From positions 62,001 to 126,000 of the forward strand of contig JAUTXW010002403.1 of NCBI GenBank assembly GCA_030620095.1: a DNA stretch of 64,000 bases. Direction: 5' to 3'. This document shows, piece after piece, positions 1 through 13,234 of the stretch. The stretch comes from Kuschelorhynchus macadamiae (lineage: Eukaryota; Arthropoda; Insecta; Coleoptera; Curculionidae). Both the position numbers and the translations under genes were made by a program. The first letter of the stretch is position 1. Every line of letters starts with the position of its first letter. The notes beneath the pieces were generated by a model. The model did not search any database. It was not told the DNA's origin and saw only the letters and a program-made list of their open reading frames with translations.

Positions 1-640
1 CAGCAATCGGACACAATAATGGAGCCTGGAAGTATCCACTGTTTGATAAGTGCCAGCAAAGATTCTGTAGTTCTATTTTCAACAGGAACTAAAAAAACTC
101 TTTTAGAGTCTCTTTCAAATCCTCCAAACACCCACTTGCCTTTGATTCTACGTCCCCGATTATATTTTCTCTTTCTTTCCAAATTTCTATTTCTACAATT
201 TTTCCAACTCCGCCGATTTGTCGCGAATTGGTAACTTCCCATTGAATGCATATCTCCCTGCAGAATGAAGACCAATCAACTACAACATGACTATTACATT
301 GAAGTTCTTTCATAGTGAAACGTTGTCTAGGAAATCCTATCCTCAACCACAAAACCGTAAAATAAACTACAATTTCCAATGGCAACTTCGACTTATAAAA
401 CCAAGTTCCCACTTTGCCATTTTTCTTAAATGTACACTTTTTTCTTCGATTTATTTCGTAGCTTCCCCTGCAAGTATAGAACAACGAATTTATGTTAATT
501 TCTAATCTACTATTACAATTATTGCAAATAGTGTATCTCATCAAAAGTCCATGATTAAATAAAAAATCAACTAATTGTCTTCTGTCTGATAAAAATAATA
601 TAAAATCTTTTAAAGAGTATTCACAATTATTGCACGCCAT
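1..640 (-). pseudogene. Merlin (IS1016/ISXO2-like) transposase, broken and cut by the window edge
   Basis: Reading on the minus strand from an ATG at 640 gives a Cys-rich N-terminus (MACNNCEYSL, then CNNC about 45 residues in), followed by WSSFCREIC and IGGVGKIVEI. This is the order seen in Merlin transposases, DDE enzymes that cut and paste DNA in the nucleus. The expected DES-K-FG motif after VEI is missing a few codons and the frame changes near 185. The downstream catalytic part is still readable in another frame (GRRIKGKWVFGGFERDSKRV, then VENRTTESLL and LPGSIIVSD) up to base 1. The small deletion, an in-frame stop and the shifts make it non-functional. The 3' part lies outside the window. 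Family assignment rests on motif order; I am fairly sure of it. Confidence 0.8.
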
Positions 641-1315
641 CACTTTCAGAATTATGCACACGAAACACTTTTTTTACTGCACTAATTTATTTATTATATC
701 GCAATTAATTACACACTATGTCTGATGAACATTGCAATTTCTTTTATATTCTATATGAAAATTCCGGAATTTACAAGAAAATATCCAGGGCAGTTTACCA
801 TTGTCGAGCTCTCGAAGTTATATTTGTATTTTTGTCTAAATCATAAAAGTTTATTTACCTACCTATTCTATCTAATATTCCAGAAATGTCAATATTATTC
901 TCGAACTTTGACACAGGTCAAAGAATAATATCTATTCTTTTCAGTTTAATATCGCTATCGCTTTTTATTGTAGTTGCAATGTTCCCCAATTTACATTTTG
1001 ATGGCGATTATTTGACAACAAAATGAAAATTGGTTTATTGGTTTATCAATAAAATTATTATAAATCGCAACCGAGGTGACCATCATAGAAGAAATTCATG
1101 CAAACATTTTTTGAAAAAGTGAAATATTCGCAGAAAACCGTTTACGGCATAATTACCTAATATTATTTCAATAAATGGACATAATCTTGCTCATTATAAA
1201 AATACTAGATTTGAAACTCCTTAAGGATATAAGCTTTCTTTGTCAAAACCTTAAAAACCAGAAATTAAAAAGAAATGTTCAGAGTATAACTATCATGCTA
1301 TGCTATTCTGCTTTC
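641..1315. other. Intergenic, no gene recognised
   Basis: AT-rich sequence upstream of the Merlin relic. Merlin inverted ends could not be fixed here. The only structure seen is the palindrome at 891-930. Confidence 0.5.
891..930. repeat. Imperfect 40-bp palindrome
   Basis: TATTATTCT followed by TTTGAC is mirrored by GTCAAAGAATAATA around a short ACAG loop, with a 6-base interruption in the left arm. It could be a decayed transposon terminus or a chance hairpin. Confidence 0.5.
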
Positions 1316-1940
1316 ACTTCCCTCATAAAAGGGAAGTATAGTAATCGTGACAAAATCATCCTCCCAGGTGTTTACAGTTTACACATTTTAGGGTTCCTAA
1401 ATGCCAAAAAATATATTTTCTCAATTCCGTCCGTAGGTCTTTCTAATTCACGGCATAGCTAGAAATTACTAAAATCCAACATGGGGGGACAAAATGGCGG
1501 CCTAGTGAAACGTTACTAAAAAACGAATTACCCAATTTTCCTTAAAATTTACAGAAAAATCAAGTGTTACATACAAATGAACTGGTAATATTTTGGTACT
1601 AATTCAAGATGGCAAAACAAAATGGCGAACTAATAAAATATTTTAAAAATCAGGCTGAAAAACTACTTACTAGATTGATTTTAAATTTTGTGCAAGAATT
1701 AAGTGTGATAGAGAGATAGATAAACTGGTAAAATTGTGGTACAAATTTACGAATTCAAGATGGTGGAACAAAATGGCGATCTAATGAAATATTTAAAAAA
1801 TCAGAGTAAAAAACTACGTATTCAATTTATTTGAAATTAAACTTGATAAAGAATCAAGTGCTGCATAGGTAGAAAGTGATAAAATATTGGTACGAATCCA
1901 ATATGTTGGAACAAAATATGGCCCTATAAAAACATTTGAA
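1316..1940 (+). repeat. Tandem-repeat family A, copy 1
   Basis: Begins with ACTTCCCTCATAAAAGGGAA, then a spacer with GTTTACAGTTTACACATTTTA, GTAGGTCTTTC and CGGCATAGC. Degenerate units of roughly 130 bp follow, each containing AACTGGTAA, an ATTTTGGTAC-like block, CAAGATGG and ACAAAATGGCG. The same layout recurs at 17933-19410 and, inverted, at 20640-21001. The units carry stops in all frames, so this is a non-coding interspersed repeat. I do not recognise its class. Confidence 0.75.

Positions 1941-1944
<4 letters not shown>

Positions 1945-2000
<56 letters not shown>
1945..2000. repeat. (TA)n microsatellite
   Basis: About 28 uninterrupted TA units directly after the end of the family A copy. 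Open frames of repeating Ile-Tyr over it are artefacts. Confidence 0.97.
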
Positions 2001-2003
<3 letters not shown>

Positions 2004-2790
2004 ACTAAATGGCTCTGTCACACTTCACTAATCCTAATAAAAGGAAATAATCTAATAAGGGAAATTGCGGGTAAAGGAAATTTACCGATTTTTTTTTATA
2101 TAAATAACCAAAAGTTTCTTGGATCCAATGATTAACTAGACTGTGACTGTACCCAACATGTTTTTATTTTTATTTTATAGATTTTCGCTTTTTTACATTA
2201 TTTGTTGGTTATTAATTATATCAAATGATAATATTGTCGCTGCTATTTAATTCATATAGTTACATATTTATTAACCTACCTATATTATTCTTCATTAATA
2301 TGTAAAACAGTCTCGTTGACGATGAATTTTCGAGTCGAGAAATTTTCAATGCTCATAATGTCCTGGAATAAACTGATGAGTCTAATCTAACATACAATAT
2401 AAAAAAGAAGCAGAATAATAAATTTCCTATATTTCGTGAATAGAGGACTTGCAAACGATACCAATTCGCCAGAAACGCGAGCGATGCAATAAATAATACT
2501 CTAAGAAATACTTATGTTGTAATCTTATAAAAAACAGGTCTTTTTCTATTTGGAGACTAAATTAGATTCAATTACACATACAAATTTGCTATGACGTCAC
2601 ACCGTGCTATAGCCGTTCTTTACTTAATGATGTATTCGTGTTTTATTCTTTACATGTTTTAAACACTAACGCATTCAGAATTTTTCTCTTCTAGAAATGA
2701 TCATTCAGAATAAATTATGCTTTTGGCGAATGGAGCAACGATTTAACGGATAAAGGGCGTCAAATTTACCCTATTTTTCGACTTAAAATA

Positions 2791-2793
<3 letters not shown>
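2001..2793. other. Intergenic, no gene recognised
   Basis: AT-rich, no coding signature or repeat that I can relate to other parts of the window. Confidence 0.5.

Positions 2794-2842
<49 letters not shown>
2794..2842. repeat. (TA)n microsatellite
   Basis: About 24 TA units. Separated by 58 bp of unique sequence from a much longer (TA)n tract. Confidence 0.97.
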
Positions 2843-2845
<3 letters not shown>

Positions 2846-2897
2846 AGTATGTTTTCATTCCACGTACACCAACATCATAACAAGAAAATGATCCTTG

Positions 2898-4150
<1,253 letters not shown>

Positions 4151-4153
4151 TAG

Positions 4154-4189
4154 ACTTGATAAAGACTTAATAAAGGTCGAAACGTCGGC
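4154..4189 (+). ncRNA. Hammerhead-like motif, probable Penelope-type relic
   Basis: The segment reads TTGATAA, a small stem (GACTT paired with AAGGTC, one bulged G) and then GAAACGTCGG. This is the arrangement of a hammerhead core: CUGAUGA, helix II, GAAA. The same GAAACGTCGG tail closes both Penelope copies at 5865 and 8808. Two core bases differ from consensus, so activity is doubtful. No Penelope protein could be read beside it, so the link to that class is inference. Confidence 0.4.
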
Positions 4190-4909
4190 ATTTTCTAAAT
4201 AAAAGGATGTTTCATTTGTTGTCCTGAACAGAAACAATCTACAACGTTGATGTTCCTGATAAAACTATTTCGGACTCACAAAAATGTATCGATTTTGAGA
4301 ATTCCAACTAGTCAAGTTTTCAATCTAGGGCAGCAGATGGCTCTGAACCAGACAAACTTTTACCAACCTCATCAAGCAATACACTACTAAATGAATTCGG
4401 AGGATTTGGACCCCGCCAATAGTCTTCTTGCCAACCCTAGTGCAGAGACAGACAAGTTTTGAACTGCAATATATGGCTGCGGGACGTGAACTTTACTAGC
4501 TTAAACATAATTCAAATTAGTACACTAGACCCCTGTTACTGATTTATAAATAGATTCTTAAAATGCGTACCTCGTTTACCTTGTTAACTGGGAAAAAAAT
4601 ATGAATTAGTCTTAATCAACCACCAATCCACTATCACTCGGCTAACCAATATAAGCTAAAGATTATACTAAATAAAATAAGTTACGAGATTCGGTTCGTA
4701 TGAACGCAGCAACGTTATAGAGTGGAACTACCGAGTTGGCGTGGCTCGTGGATTACACAGGCATTAAGCAAGCCGACGCGAAATTACACATGGAGGTGGT
4801 AACGGCATATCGATATTTATTTTATCTCGATAAGTATAAAAAAAATAACCGCCGGGCGCTGAAAAGCCAGGTGAGGAATTTTATTAATACGCATTTTTTT
4901 CTTGCCCTT
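4190..4909. other. Intergenic, no gene recognised
   Basis: An open stretch near 4736-4963 has somewhat higher GC than its surroundings but no recognisable motif, and its reading frame runs through a homopolymer hairpin. Confidence 0.4.
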
Positions 4910-4933
4910 GGGGGGGTGATAACCCCCCCCCCC
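4910..4933. repeat. G7/C11 hairpin
   Basis: Seven Gs, the loop TGATAA and eleven Cs form a near-perfect GC hairpin in an otherwise AT-rich region. It is flanked by CTTGCCCTT and CTTGGATCCGCCCTTGG, which repeat the word GCCCTTGG. Confidence 0.85.
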
Positions 4934-5836
4934 TTGGATCCGCCCTTGGCAATAAGTCGGTGACTTATATTCGTATCAATCGCAATAAAGATGAAAAGAA
5001 CGTGTTGCTACAAAAAATAATCTAGAAATAACTACCGGAATGTTGCTGAAGTTTTTTTTTAATTCATAAGGGCTATTAATAACGATATATAGTTTTTACT
5101 TGTGAGCAAGTTTACGCCCAGGCGTGTATACAATTAATTTACGCAAAAACGACACTTAATTCATGGCCGGTTGACATTCCATTATAGGTCATTAATATGT
5201 ATCTAGTTCGTTAGTTCGATAGCATTTTGCTTTCGGCTATCTTCTAATGTTCAGGAAATGCTCCCCCGAGGCACGCAAACTCTAATGACAGAGGAACCAG
5301 TTGCGGCTTACCCGAGGGGAAACCTATACATCAATTATCTAGTAGGTTTGCGTGTTTAATATCAGGGAGCAACTTCTAAAATTTGCCCAGTGAGGATACA
5401 TCGATATTTATTATTCAATATGACATGACATATAACTAGATAATGCAATAATGCCCAGTAGATCCACGTACTTTTTAATATTGAGGAGAACTTCAATACT
5501 TACAAGTTTTGGATCCCGAATTGATTAAGGTCAAATAAAAACAAATATACTTTTAAAAATTACTACATTGAGAAAATCACTTGCCAACTTTAATTTTCTT
5601 CTTCTATTTCCACTTGTTATTTACTTATTTTTCACTGACCTTATCGATGATGTTTTTAATTTGAAATCAATTCACAAAGGACCAAACATACTAGGTATAT
5701 TGAAACACGATTTCGGTTAGAGATTCTGATTTTTTTGAGTGATGGGCTTTGTCAAAATTGTAGAACATGGTTTCGACAAAATAGTTTAGTGAAATATTAA
5801 CCAATATTGGTTATTAAGAAATCAAAGTTCTTAGGA
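4934..5836. other. Intergenic, no gene recognised
   Basis: Contains a weak inverted pair: GCTCCCCCGAGG with GCACGCAAAC near 5260, mirrored by GTTTGCGTG and GGGAGCAAC near 5345-5375. No coding sequence was recognised. Confidence 0.4.
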
Positions 5837-7450
5837 TTAGAACGTGTCAAATTGGAATTACTACCCGACGTTTCGCCTTCGATTGCTCGAGGCATCTTCA
5901 ATGATCTTTACTCAACGAGATCTAAACACTGAATGAGCTCGAACAGATTCAGGCCGGCTTTTGTATCCGACCTGTGCTCGCCGAACCGTGAACCTGTGTT
6001 AAGATCGATTTCCACGTGTGATGTAAACCGTAACTCGTATCTCTATTGAAATATTTTGTATGTTTAAAAATTTCAATAGATTACCTAATTTTTCGATTAT
6101 AAATTCCTCGAACCGATGCTAGAACCATGGGTTCCTTTACATTTATAATATAGCTCGTGGTATACTCACGTTCAGATACAGTAAATTTGAACAATTGTTT
6201 CTTTTTAAGACATCGTTCATGTTCCTTAAGCCTCGTTGATATTAAGCATCCTGTTTCTCCCACATACACTTCTCCACAGGAGCAAGGAATTTTATATACT
6301 CCTTCTGTTTGAAAAGGTACAATATCTTTCGGGGATCGCAACCATTATCTAATCTTCTTATGTGTATTGAAGATTGTACGTATGTGGACCGCCGAAGTAA
6401 TCATTCTATTTTGTCTGTACTGGTACGTATGTAGGGAAGAACAACACTACCTAACGGTGCTCCTTATTCTCGTTTCGCGGAATTGGATTACTATCTTGTA
6501 ATTGAAGGTATAATATCTTCAGTGCAATAGCCTTTTCCTCTCAAAGGTTCGGTCAGTTTCGATGTTAGAGAATCTTGATCAGAAATCGAAATGGCTCTAA
6601 ATATTAGTGAGTTAATAACCGATTTCTTGTGTCGATGTTTCCTATTTATATGATGTTTTTTTGAAGATATCTTTAAACACATACATCTAGAAAGGGATTT
6701 GTTCCATTAGATACAATTTCCATTGTGAACTTGAGATTATGAGGTTGTTGATTAAGGTGGTTCAGAAATATGAGGAGATTGTCCTGTCCATGAAGCCAAA
6801 CAACAAAAGTATCATCCTAATATCTGAACCAGTATTTTGGTTTTAGTGGAGCGGATGTTACAGCAATATCTTCAAATAAACATATTCGCTACCACAACTG
6901 ATAGAAGAGATCCCATAGCAGCCCCTGAAGTTTGTCAATAAAAAGTTCCTTGAAAAATAAAATAAGTAAATGTAAGACAAGCTTCCACTAGGTCTATTAG
7001 GTTCTTATCAAGATTATTATGATCCAATATATCTGATATAATGGAAATTGAGTCGTTGACGGGAACATTTGTGTATAGTGATTCTATATCGAAACTGACC
7101 AAAATATCTACGGGATCCAATACGATGGCTTTAAGCTTTTCCACGAAATGTGCAGAGTTTTTTATAAAAAAATCTGTTTTCCAGTGGATGGATTAAGAAA
7201 ATTTGAGAGATATTTACCTAGTTTGTATGTAGGCGAGTCTATTACACTGACGATCAGTCGAAGTGACACATTGTTCTTGTGTACCTTGTAAAGACTTAAA
7301 ACCTGGGAATCTTGGAGCTGCTTGTTTTTAATGATTTCTCCTCCGCTGGTGGTAGGCTGGATGCATTAATCAAATTGGTGATGCGTATTTTTATTCTACT
7401 TGTAGGGTTTGTCTGCATAACCTTACAGGTGTTGTTGTCCAAACAGATTC
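5837..7450 (-). pseudogene. Penelope-like retroelement (reverse transcriptase plus GIY-YIG), 5'-truncated and degraded
   Basis: On the minus strand, in order: a tail of the N-terminal region (SSSKIPRF near 7300, VSLRLIVS and YKLGKYLSNFLNP near 7200), the first RT block FDIESLYTNVPVNDSI (about 7080), and FIFQGTFY near 6950. After further debris comes the GIY-YIG endonuclease GVYKIPCSCGEVYVGETG near 6290 with the trailing RLKEHE motif. RT followed by GIY-YIG is diagnostic of the canonical Penelope group, which copies RNA into DNA at a nicked target. Stops and frame changes separate the blocks, so it is dead. It lies head to head with a second copy that starts at about 7455. Its 3' end carries a hammerhead-like motif. 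Confidence 0.85.
5865..5903 (-). ncRNA. Hammerhead-like motif at the 3' end of the minus-strand Penelope copy
   Basis: Minus strand: TTGAAGAT, then GCCTCGA paired with TCGAAGGC around a GCAA loop (one bulged A), then GAAACGTCGG. This mirrors a hammerhead core with helix II. Penelope-like elements are known to carry hammerhead ribozymes in their terminal repeats. The conserved CUGAUGA box is altered at two positions here, so self-cleavage is uncertain. Confidence 0.5.
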
Positions 7451-7454
7451 TTTT

Positions 7455-8845
7455 ATAAGAACTGCACATTTCGTGGAAAAAGGCAATCCAGTTGGATCCC
7501 GAAAATGTTTTGGTTTCGATGTAGAATCACTATACACAAAAGTTCCTGTCAACAACTCAATTTACGTTATATCAGACATATTGGATCATAATAATCTTGA
7601 TAAGAACCTAATAGACCTGGTGGAACCTTGTCTTACATCTACTTATTTCATTTTTCAAGGAACTTTTTATGAACAAACTTCAGGGGCTGCTATGGGATCT
7701 CCTCTATCACCTGTGGTAGCGAATATCTTTATGGAAGCCTTTAAAGATATTGCTCTAACATCCGCTCGACTAAAACCAAAACACTGATTCAGATATGTAG
7801 ATGATACTTTTGTTGTTTGGCCTCATTGGCAGGATAATCTCCTCATATTTCTGGATCACCTAAATCAACATCATAATATCAAGTTCACAATGGAAATCGA
7901 ATCTAATGGAACGATTCACTTTCTAGATCTATGTGTTTAAAGGAAGAAAAATGGTACATTTGGACATTCTGTGTATAGAAAACCGACACATACAAAGAGA
8001 TACTTAAATGCAAATTCCCACCACCATCCAGCACAAAAGAAATCGGTTATTAACTCACTAGCATTTAGAGCCATTTCGATTTCTCATCAAGATTCTCTAA
8101 CATCGGAAACATCGAAACTGACCGAAGCTCTGAAAGGGTATGGCTATTGGACTGAAGATATTACGCGTTCAATTAAAAGATATAGTAATCCAACTCCGCG
8201 AGAGGAAAATGATAAGGAGCCACCGTTAGGTTAGTTGTGTAGTGTTGTTCTTCTCTACATACATGGCACTACAGACAAAATAGGACGACTACTTCGGCGG
8301 TCTAACATACGCACAATCTTCAATACACATAAGAAGATTGTACAATGCTTGCGATCCCCAAAAGATGTTATACCTTTTCAAACAGAAGGAGTATATAAAA
8401 TTCCTTGAGGCTGTGGAGAAGTATATGTGGGAGAAATGGGACGCTCAGTTTGAACTAGACTTAAGGAACATGAACGATATGTTAAAAAGAAACTAATTGT
8501 TCGATCTGCTGTAGCTGAACACTAGCATACCACTGGCCATATTACAAATGTAAAGGAAACCAAGGTTCTAGCATCGGTTTCAGGATTTTATAAACGAAAA
8601 AAATTAGGGAATCTATTGAAATTTTTAAACATACGACAAATTTCAATAGAGATACGGGCTGCGGTCTACACCACACGTGGGTCACGGTTCGGCGAGCAAA
8701 AATCGGGTTTAAAAGCCCGCCTGAATCTCTCCGAGCTCATTCGGTGTTCAGATCTTGTGGAGTAAAGATCCCTGAAGATACCTCGTACAATCGAAGGCGA
8801 AACGTCGGATAGTAATTTCAATTTGACACGGTCTAATTTCTTAAT
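7455..8845 (+). pseudogene. Penelope-like retroelement, second copy, 5'-truncated within the RT domain
   Basis: Starts abruptly at AHFVEK, continues with FDVESLYTKVPVNNSI, and keeps a long RT segment (FIFQGTFYEQTSGAAMGSPL near 7650, then FRYVDDTFVVWPH near 7790, the catalytic YVDD box). Next come FLDLCV, SVYRKPTHTKRYLN near 7970, and the GIY-YIG domain GVYKIP-GCGEVYVGE near 8390 with LKEHER. In-frame stops lie before the YVDD box, after FLDLCV and inside the GIY-YIG domain, and the first Cys of PCSCG is lost. It matches the minus-strand copy over most of its length, giving an inverted pair with about 1.3 kb arms. Penelope copies are often found in tandem or inverted arrangement, so one insertion event could explain both. 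Confidence 0.85.
8771..8808 (+). ncRNA. Hammerhead-like motif at the 3' end of the plus-strand Penelope copy
   Basis: CTGAAGA, the stem CCTCG with CGAAGG, and GAAACGTCGG. Only one base differs from the CUGAUGA core, making this the best preserved of the three hammerhead-like motifs. Downstream AGTAATT-CAATTTGACACG is shared with the minus-strand copy. Confidence 0.5.
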
Positions 8846-9390
8846 TGACTCAAGCCGTAAAAGCGTCCATTCTAAGTTAATTTAGGTTATATTTATTTTT
8901 TCATAAATGACCATAACAAAAACAACTCTACGTACTGCTGCTATGAAAGTAACTAGAACAAAACGAGCCCGGAGATTTTAGAAACTACTTAAGACGGAAG
9001 TTAAAAATAAACTATTTTTAAGTATTTCTTGAAGTATCCATTGGATTTTCTGTTTCAATCTTCAGGGAAATTAAGGATGACCGTTCTTTCCATCACGATA
9101 TACAATCCAATCCATAAAAACTGTTTTCTATAGCTTTCGAATCATAAAAACTGAAAAATTTTCAACAACTCTTATTTTTCCTATGAATAACCGCCAATGA
9201 TCAGCCTTCCTGTGATTAATGTCTATTTTTAATTTTTAAAATACAACACTATGAAAACTATATTTGAAGATAAATATCAGAAGTCCTGACTTGAAAAACA
9301 CCATTTTGAGATGCTAGCATTATTATGTTAGGTTCGTCATTTTTCACCCACTGCTGGATATCGGCTTACCCATCGAATATATGTACAGGG
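8846..9390. other. Intergenic, no gene recognised
   Basis: AT-rich spacer between the Penelope pair and the mariner-like element. Nothing recognised. Confidence 0.5.
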
Positions 9391-10021
9391 TACAGGGTGG
9401 TATAACAGTGCGGTCAAGTCCGATAGCTCGATTATTGTGGGAATTAAAAAAAATTAGACGAAAGTTGCAAGGACTGCTGAGAGCTACAACTTAAAATTAT
9501 TTTCGATTATTAGATACATATTACAAAGTGTTCTTCTTTTAACATCAATTTTTTTTTTAATTTATTCATATAAGTATAGATGGGTTGAAAAAGTTTCAAA
9601 TTTTAAAAAATAATAACTTTCACTAATAAAAAAAGATTAATCCAAAAATTTCACAAATACGAATGATTTCGTAATAAAAACTGGTGGTTATTACGAAATG
9701 ATCGATATGATTTATGTGTTAAGTGCAAGTTAAAGGAATTGTTGGTTAAGAATATATCACGAAAAGTATCCTGACTTAAGACAAACACGAGAAGCGCTTT
9801 TGAAAGATTATGCGACGGTCTGATGAGACGGGAAAGGTTGAATACACGAAAACTGATCAAGCCAAATCTGTTTTAAACTTGTTAGGACAGCTAGGACAAC
9901 TTAACAACTATTTTAAACTAGTTGTTAAGTTGTCCACCCTAGAGTAATTAGAATTTAAAAATAAAAAAAAAACAATACGAAGTAACAAATCATATAAAAC
10001 AGCAAAAACTACTTAATTAGA

Positions 10022-10934
10022 TGTTCGAAATGACCACCGTTCTGTTCGACACAAATATTTACAGGATTTTCATCTCATAATGTATTAAAATTAATATTAT
10101 TAAATACGCTTCGAATTCTCTCGTTCATATTTTCTTTTGTAGTCGGTGGTGTTTGATAGACTAAATTTTTAATTAAGCCCCAAAGAAAAAAGTCCATTTT
10201 TGTTAAGTCAAGGGATCTAGAAGGTCACGCAATTGGTCTCTTCCTGTCCATCGTTCTTCAAATTTTTCATTAAAAAATTCATGAATGTTAGCCGTATGGT
10301 GAACTGGGACACCGTCATGCATAAACCAAATTTGATCACGAACATTGATAGGGTTTTGGTATAATAGTGTTCTAAAAATCTTCCCTCGAAAACTGGAGAT
10401 ATCGGTGTGCATTAAGCTTTTCTTCAAAAAAATGCGGACCGATGACAAAGTTTTCAAGAATTCCACCCGAGACGGTTATTAAAAGACCACCTATTTTGAC
10501 TAGTTGTGTGAATATAGTGAGGATTTTCAGTAGCGTAAGCGTAGTAATGAAAATTTTGTCTATTGACATTTCCATTATTTTGCAATTGTTGCTTCGTCAA
10601 TAAATAAAACAAAGTTAGTAAATCTTGGCTCCCTCTGAATTTGTTGTTGTGCCCAATGACAAAAATCTAGTCGCCTGTAATAACCATTCTCATACAATTC
10701 TTGATAAAATTGAATGTGGTATGGGTGAAACTTGTTTTTTTTTAGAATTCGTAGAACAGTGGTTTTACTTACATCTGTTTCTCTTTCAATTCTTCTTGAG
10801 CCAATATGTGGGTCTTCTATAACTTTTAAGTTTTCCGCTAACTCGTTCTCCTCACTTAAAACAGGTTTGGCTCGATCAGTTTTCGTTTATTCTTCGTTTC
10901 CCGTCTCATCAAACCGTCGCATAAGCCTTTCAGA
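10022..10934 (-). pseudogene. Tc1/mariner-type (DDE_3) transposase, degraded
   Basis: On the minus strand the blocks run: SERLMRRFDE at the upstream edge, DPHIGSRRIERET (about 10800), WAQQQIQREPRFTNF (about 10640), DEATI with the first catalytic Asp (about 10580), NPINVRDQIW and WFMHDGVPVHH with the second catalytic Asp (about 10320), ERWTGRDQLRD, and the closing VEQNGGHFEH near 10040. The closing motif resembles the usual CIEVNGGHFEHLL end of this insect family. The SPDLTPLD block with the third catalytic residue is damaged and several frame changes are present. The N-terminal end is interrupted by the hAT element, which begins exactly at 10935. Confidence 0.8.
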
Positions 10935-13023
10935 CAAGGGCGTGCAGTCCATGGAAGCAAGGGAAGCAGTGCTTCGCAAAAAAAATTACAAAACATCTTC
11001 TAAAATGTAATTTTTGAAATAGGAAACCATTAATTTAGTTTATATTAAAAATGCTAAAATATTATCTTAATTATCAAGCCCATAATAAATGCGGCCTTGA
11101 CTCCGACCCAGCCACAATAGAATATTGAATAGAACCTATGTGGGCCGCTAGCTTCTCTCCAGCCAAGTCCTGCAAATACCGACAACTTCGGCTGTCAGTA
11201 ATAACGTTGAAAGTGTTGAAAAATTTAGTAAGAAGAGTGTGTGTGTTTCCAAAGGAAGGGCAAAACCGCCTATGAAAAATTTAACCACAAAATGAAAAAC
11301 TGTATTAGACATTTTAAGTAAATTATTTTGTTGGTCATGTTTACTTTTTGAAAATAAAAAAGGTCTCTGGAATAAAACTGGTTTTTTACGATTTAAACAA
11401 TTTTCATAAAGCTGTCAAAAGACACTTTATGCCCAAAGCGCATTTACAGGCCGTCATAAAAGAAAAAGTCTTCGGCAAAACCAGAATTGAACACGCTCTT
11501 AATAAACAGTTGGAAATTAGTCACCGCCAACACAATGAACCAGTCGATAAAAATAGGCAAATATTAAGAAGACTTATCGATGTTGTTTGTTTTCTCGGAC
11601 AGCACGAATTGGGATTTAGAGGTAATGACGAAACAAGGGTTTCTTCAAATAGAGGAAATTTTCAAGATTTACTTAGTTTAATGGCTAAATATGATGATTG
11701 CTTAAAAAATCGTTTAGAGCAGTCAAGCGTTTTTCGCGGAACGTCGAATCGAATCCAGAATGATTTAATTTCCGCTGTTGCAACCACTATTCTAAAAAGA
11801 ATTAAGCAGGAGATTGGCAAGGCTCGGTTCATTGCTATTGTTCTGGACGAAACAACTAATATCACTAATTTTAGCCAATTATCTATAGTAATACGACACG
11901 TTAAAACAAACGGAAGTATTCAAGAGCGATTTTTAGGTTTTAAGAATGTGTCCGAAAATCGTACAGCAGATGCATTATATACCGTAGTTTATAACGTTAC
12001 TAAAGAAATTAATGGAGAGAAAAAAATTAGTTGCTCAAAGCTATGACGGAGTTGCAGTGATGGCAGGACAATTAGGGGGTCTGCAAGCTAAAGTTCGAGA
12101 AACTTTCCCAAGTGCTGTGCTTGTCCATTATTTTGCTCATAAATTAAATTTAGTTTTATCCGAGTCCGTCAATCACATTAAAGAGCGTAAAGTATTTTTC
12201 GTTACTTTAAGTGGCATGGCTGCTTTTTTTTCGAAATCAACAAAACACACACAAGGTTTGAACTCCATTGTCCATAAACGACTGCCTAAAGTAGCTCCCA
12301 CTAGCTGGAACTATAATGGAAGACTTGTGTTAACAGTATCTGAGAAAACGATGACGTGAAATGTAGAGCCACAAGCCAAGCTTCTTCGAACAGACAAGGT
12401 GGGAGATATTCAAACATCATACAGACGCCTCTTTTATGAAATAATGGATCAAATTCAGCAACAAATAAACTATAGATTTAACGATTTAAATGATTTTAAA
12501 TTCCTCGAGCTCTGCAATTTAGATGCACTTAAAGGAAACACTTTTCCAGAAGATGCGTTTAAATCTCTTCTTCTTTATTATGGCCAGTTCTTCGACCGAG
12601 TGTTACTGCGATCTGAACTAAAAGTGATTTACGAAACTGATGATATTAGGACAAAAAATAACGCTAAGGAACTAATGCAATTTTTAAAAGACAAGGAACT
12701 GGAGGATGCCTAGACCGAAGTGTCGAAACTATGTGAATTAGTATTGACAATACCTGCCACAAGTTCATCAATAGAACGCAATTTTTCAACACTTAAACGT
12801 ATAAAAAATTTCGTGAGAAATTCAACGGGGCAGGAGAGACTTTCGCATACATCGCTGTTGTCCATTGAAAATAAACTTCTCCAAAATATGTCGGAGCATC
12901 GACGTTTTTATGATGACGTCATTGACGAATTTGCAAAAAAGAATCGGAGAATCGAATTACATTACAAATAGGTAAGTTTCTAAAAATTGCTTCCATTTCT
13001 TAAAATGTCACCGCACGCCCCTG
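10935..13023 (+). mobile_element. hAT element 1, inserted in a mariner transposase
   Basis: Starts CAAGGGCGTGCAG and ends CGCACGCCCCTG, inverted ends typical of hAT (CAGGGGCGTGC). The flanking octamers CTTTCAGA (10927-10934) and CTTTCAAA (13024-13031) match at 7 of 8 positions, a decayed target duplication. A second member of the same family begins at 14605 with the same first ~150 bp. Confidence 0.85.
11348..12971 (+). pseudogene. hAT transposase (ZMYM1/TTF-finger type), broken and internally deleted
   Basis: Four reading segments follow one another. The first (11348-12046) has HKAVKRHF, ELGFRGNDE and IVLDETTNITNFSQLS, with the first catalytic Asp at 11846. The second (12012-12359) has SYDGVAVMAG and HYFAHKLNLVLSESV, the Asp and Cys/His region. 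The third (12399-12713) is helical. The fourth (12720-12971) has LTIPATSSSIERNFSTLKRI, the C-terminal dimerisation region with the catalytic Glu. Upstream (11220-11340) the zinc-finger part is shortened compared with the 14605 copy. Frame shifts, a stop at 12713 and missing sequence around 12350 make it inactive. Family call is firm. Confidence 0.85.
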
Positions 13024-13234
13024 CTTTCAAAAGCGCACCTGTGTGGTTGTCTTTTATCAAGATACACATAAATCATACTGATTATTTCTTGTCTATTAAA
13101 ATTCATCTTTGCGTCTTACAATAGAAACTGTACTTAGTTTTAAATACCAAACTCAATTACATCATTACTTGACAAATCAAATTGGTATTTTTGACAGTTT
13201 AATTTCATTTGTAAAAATAAGGCCCATTAGATTT

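Noticed and set aside
4736..4963. 75-codon frame as a gene
   Set aside because: No motif, no splice sites, and it depends on reading through a G7/C11 hairpin.
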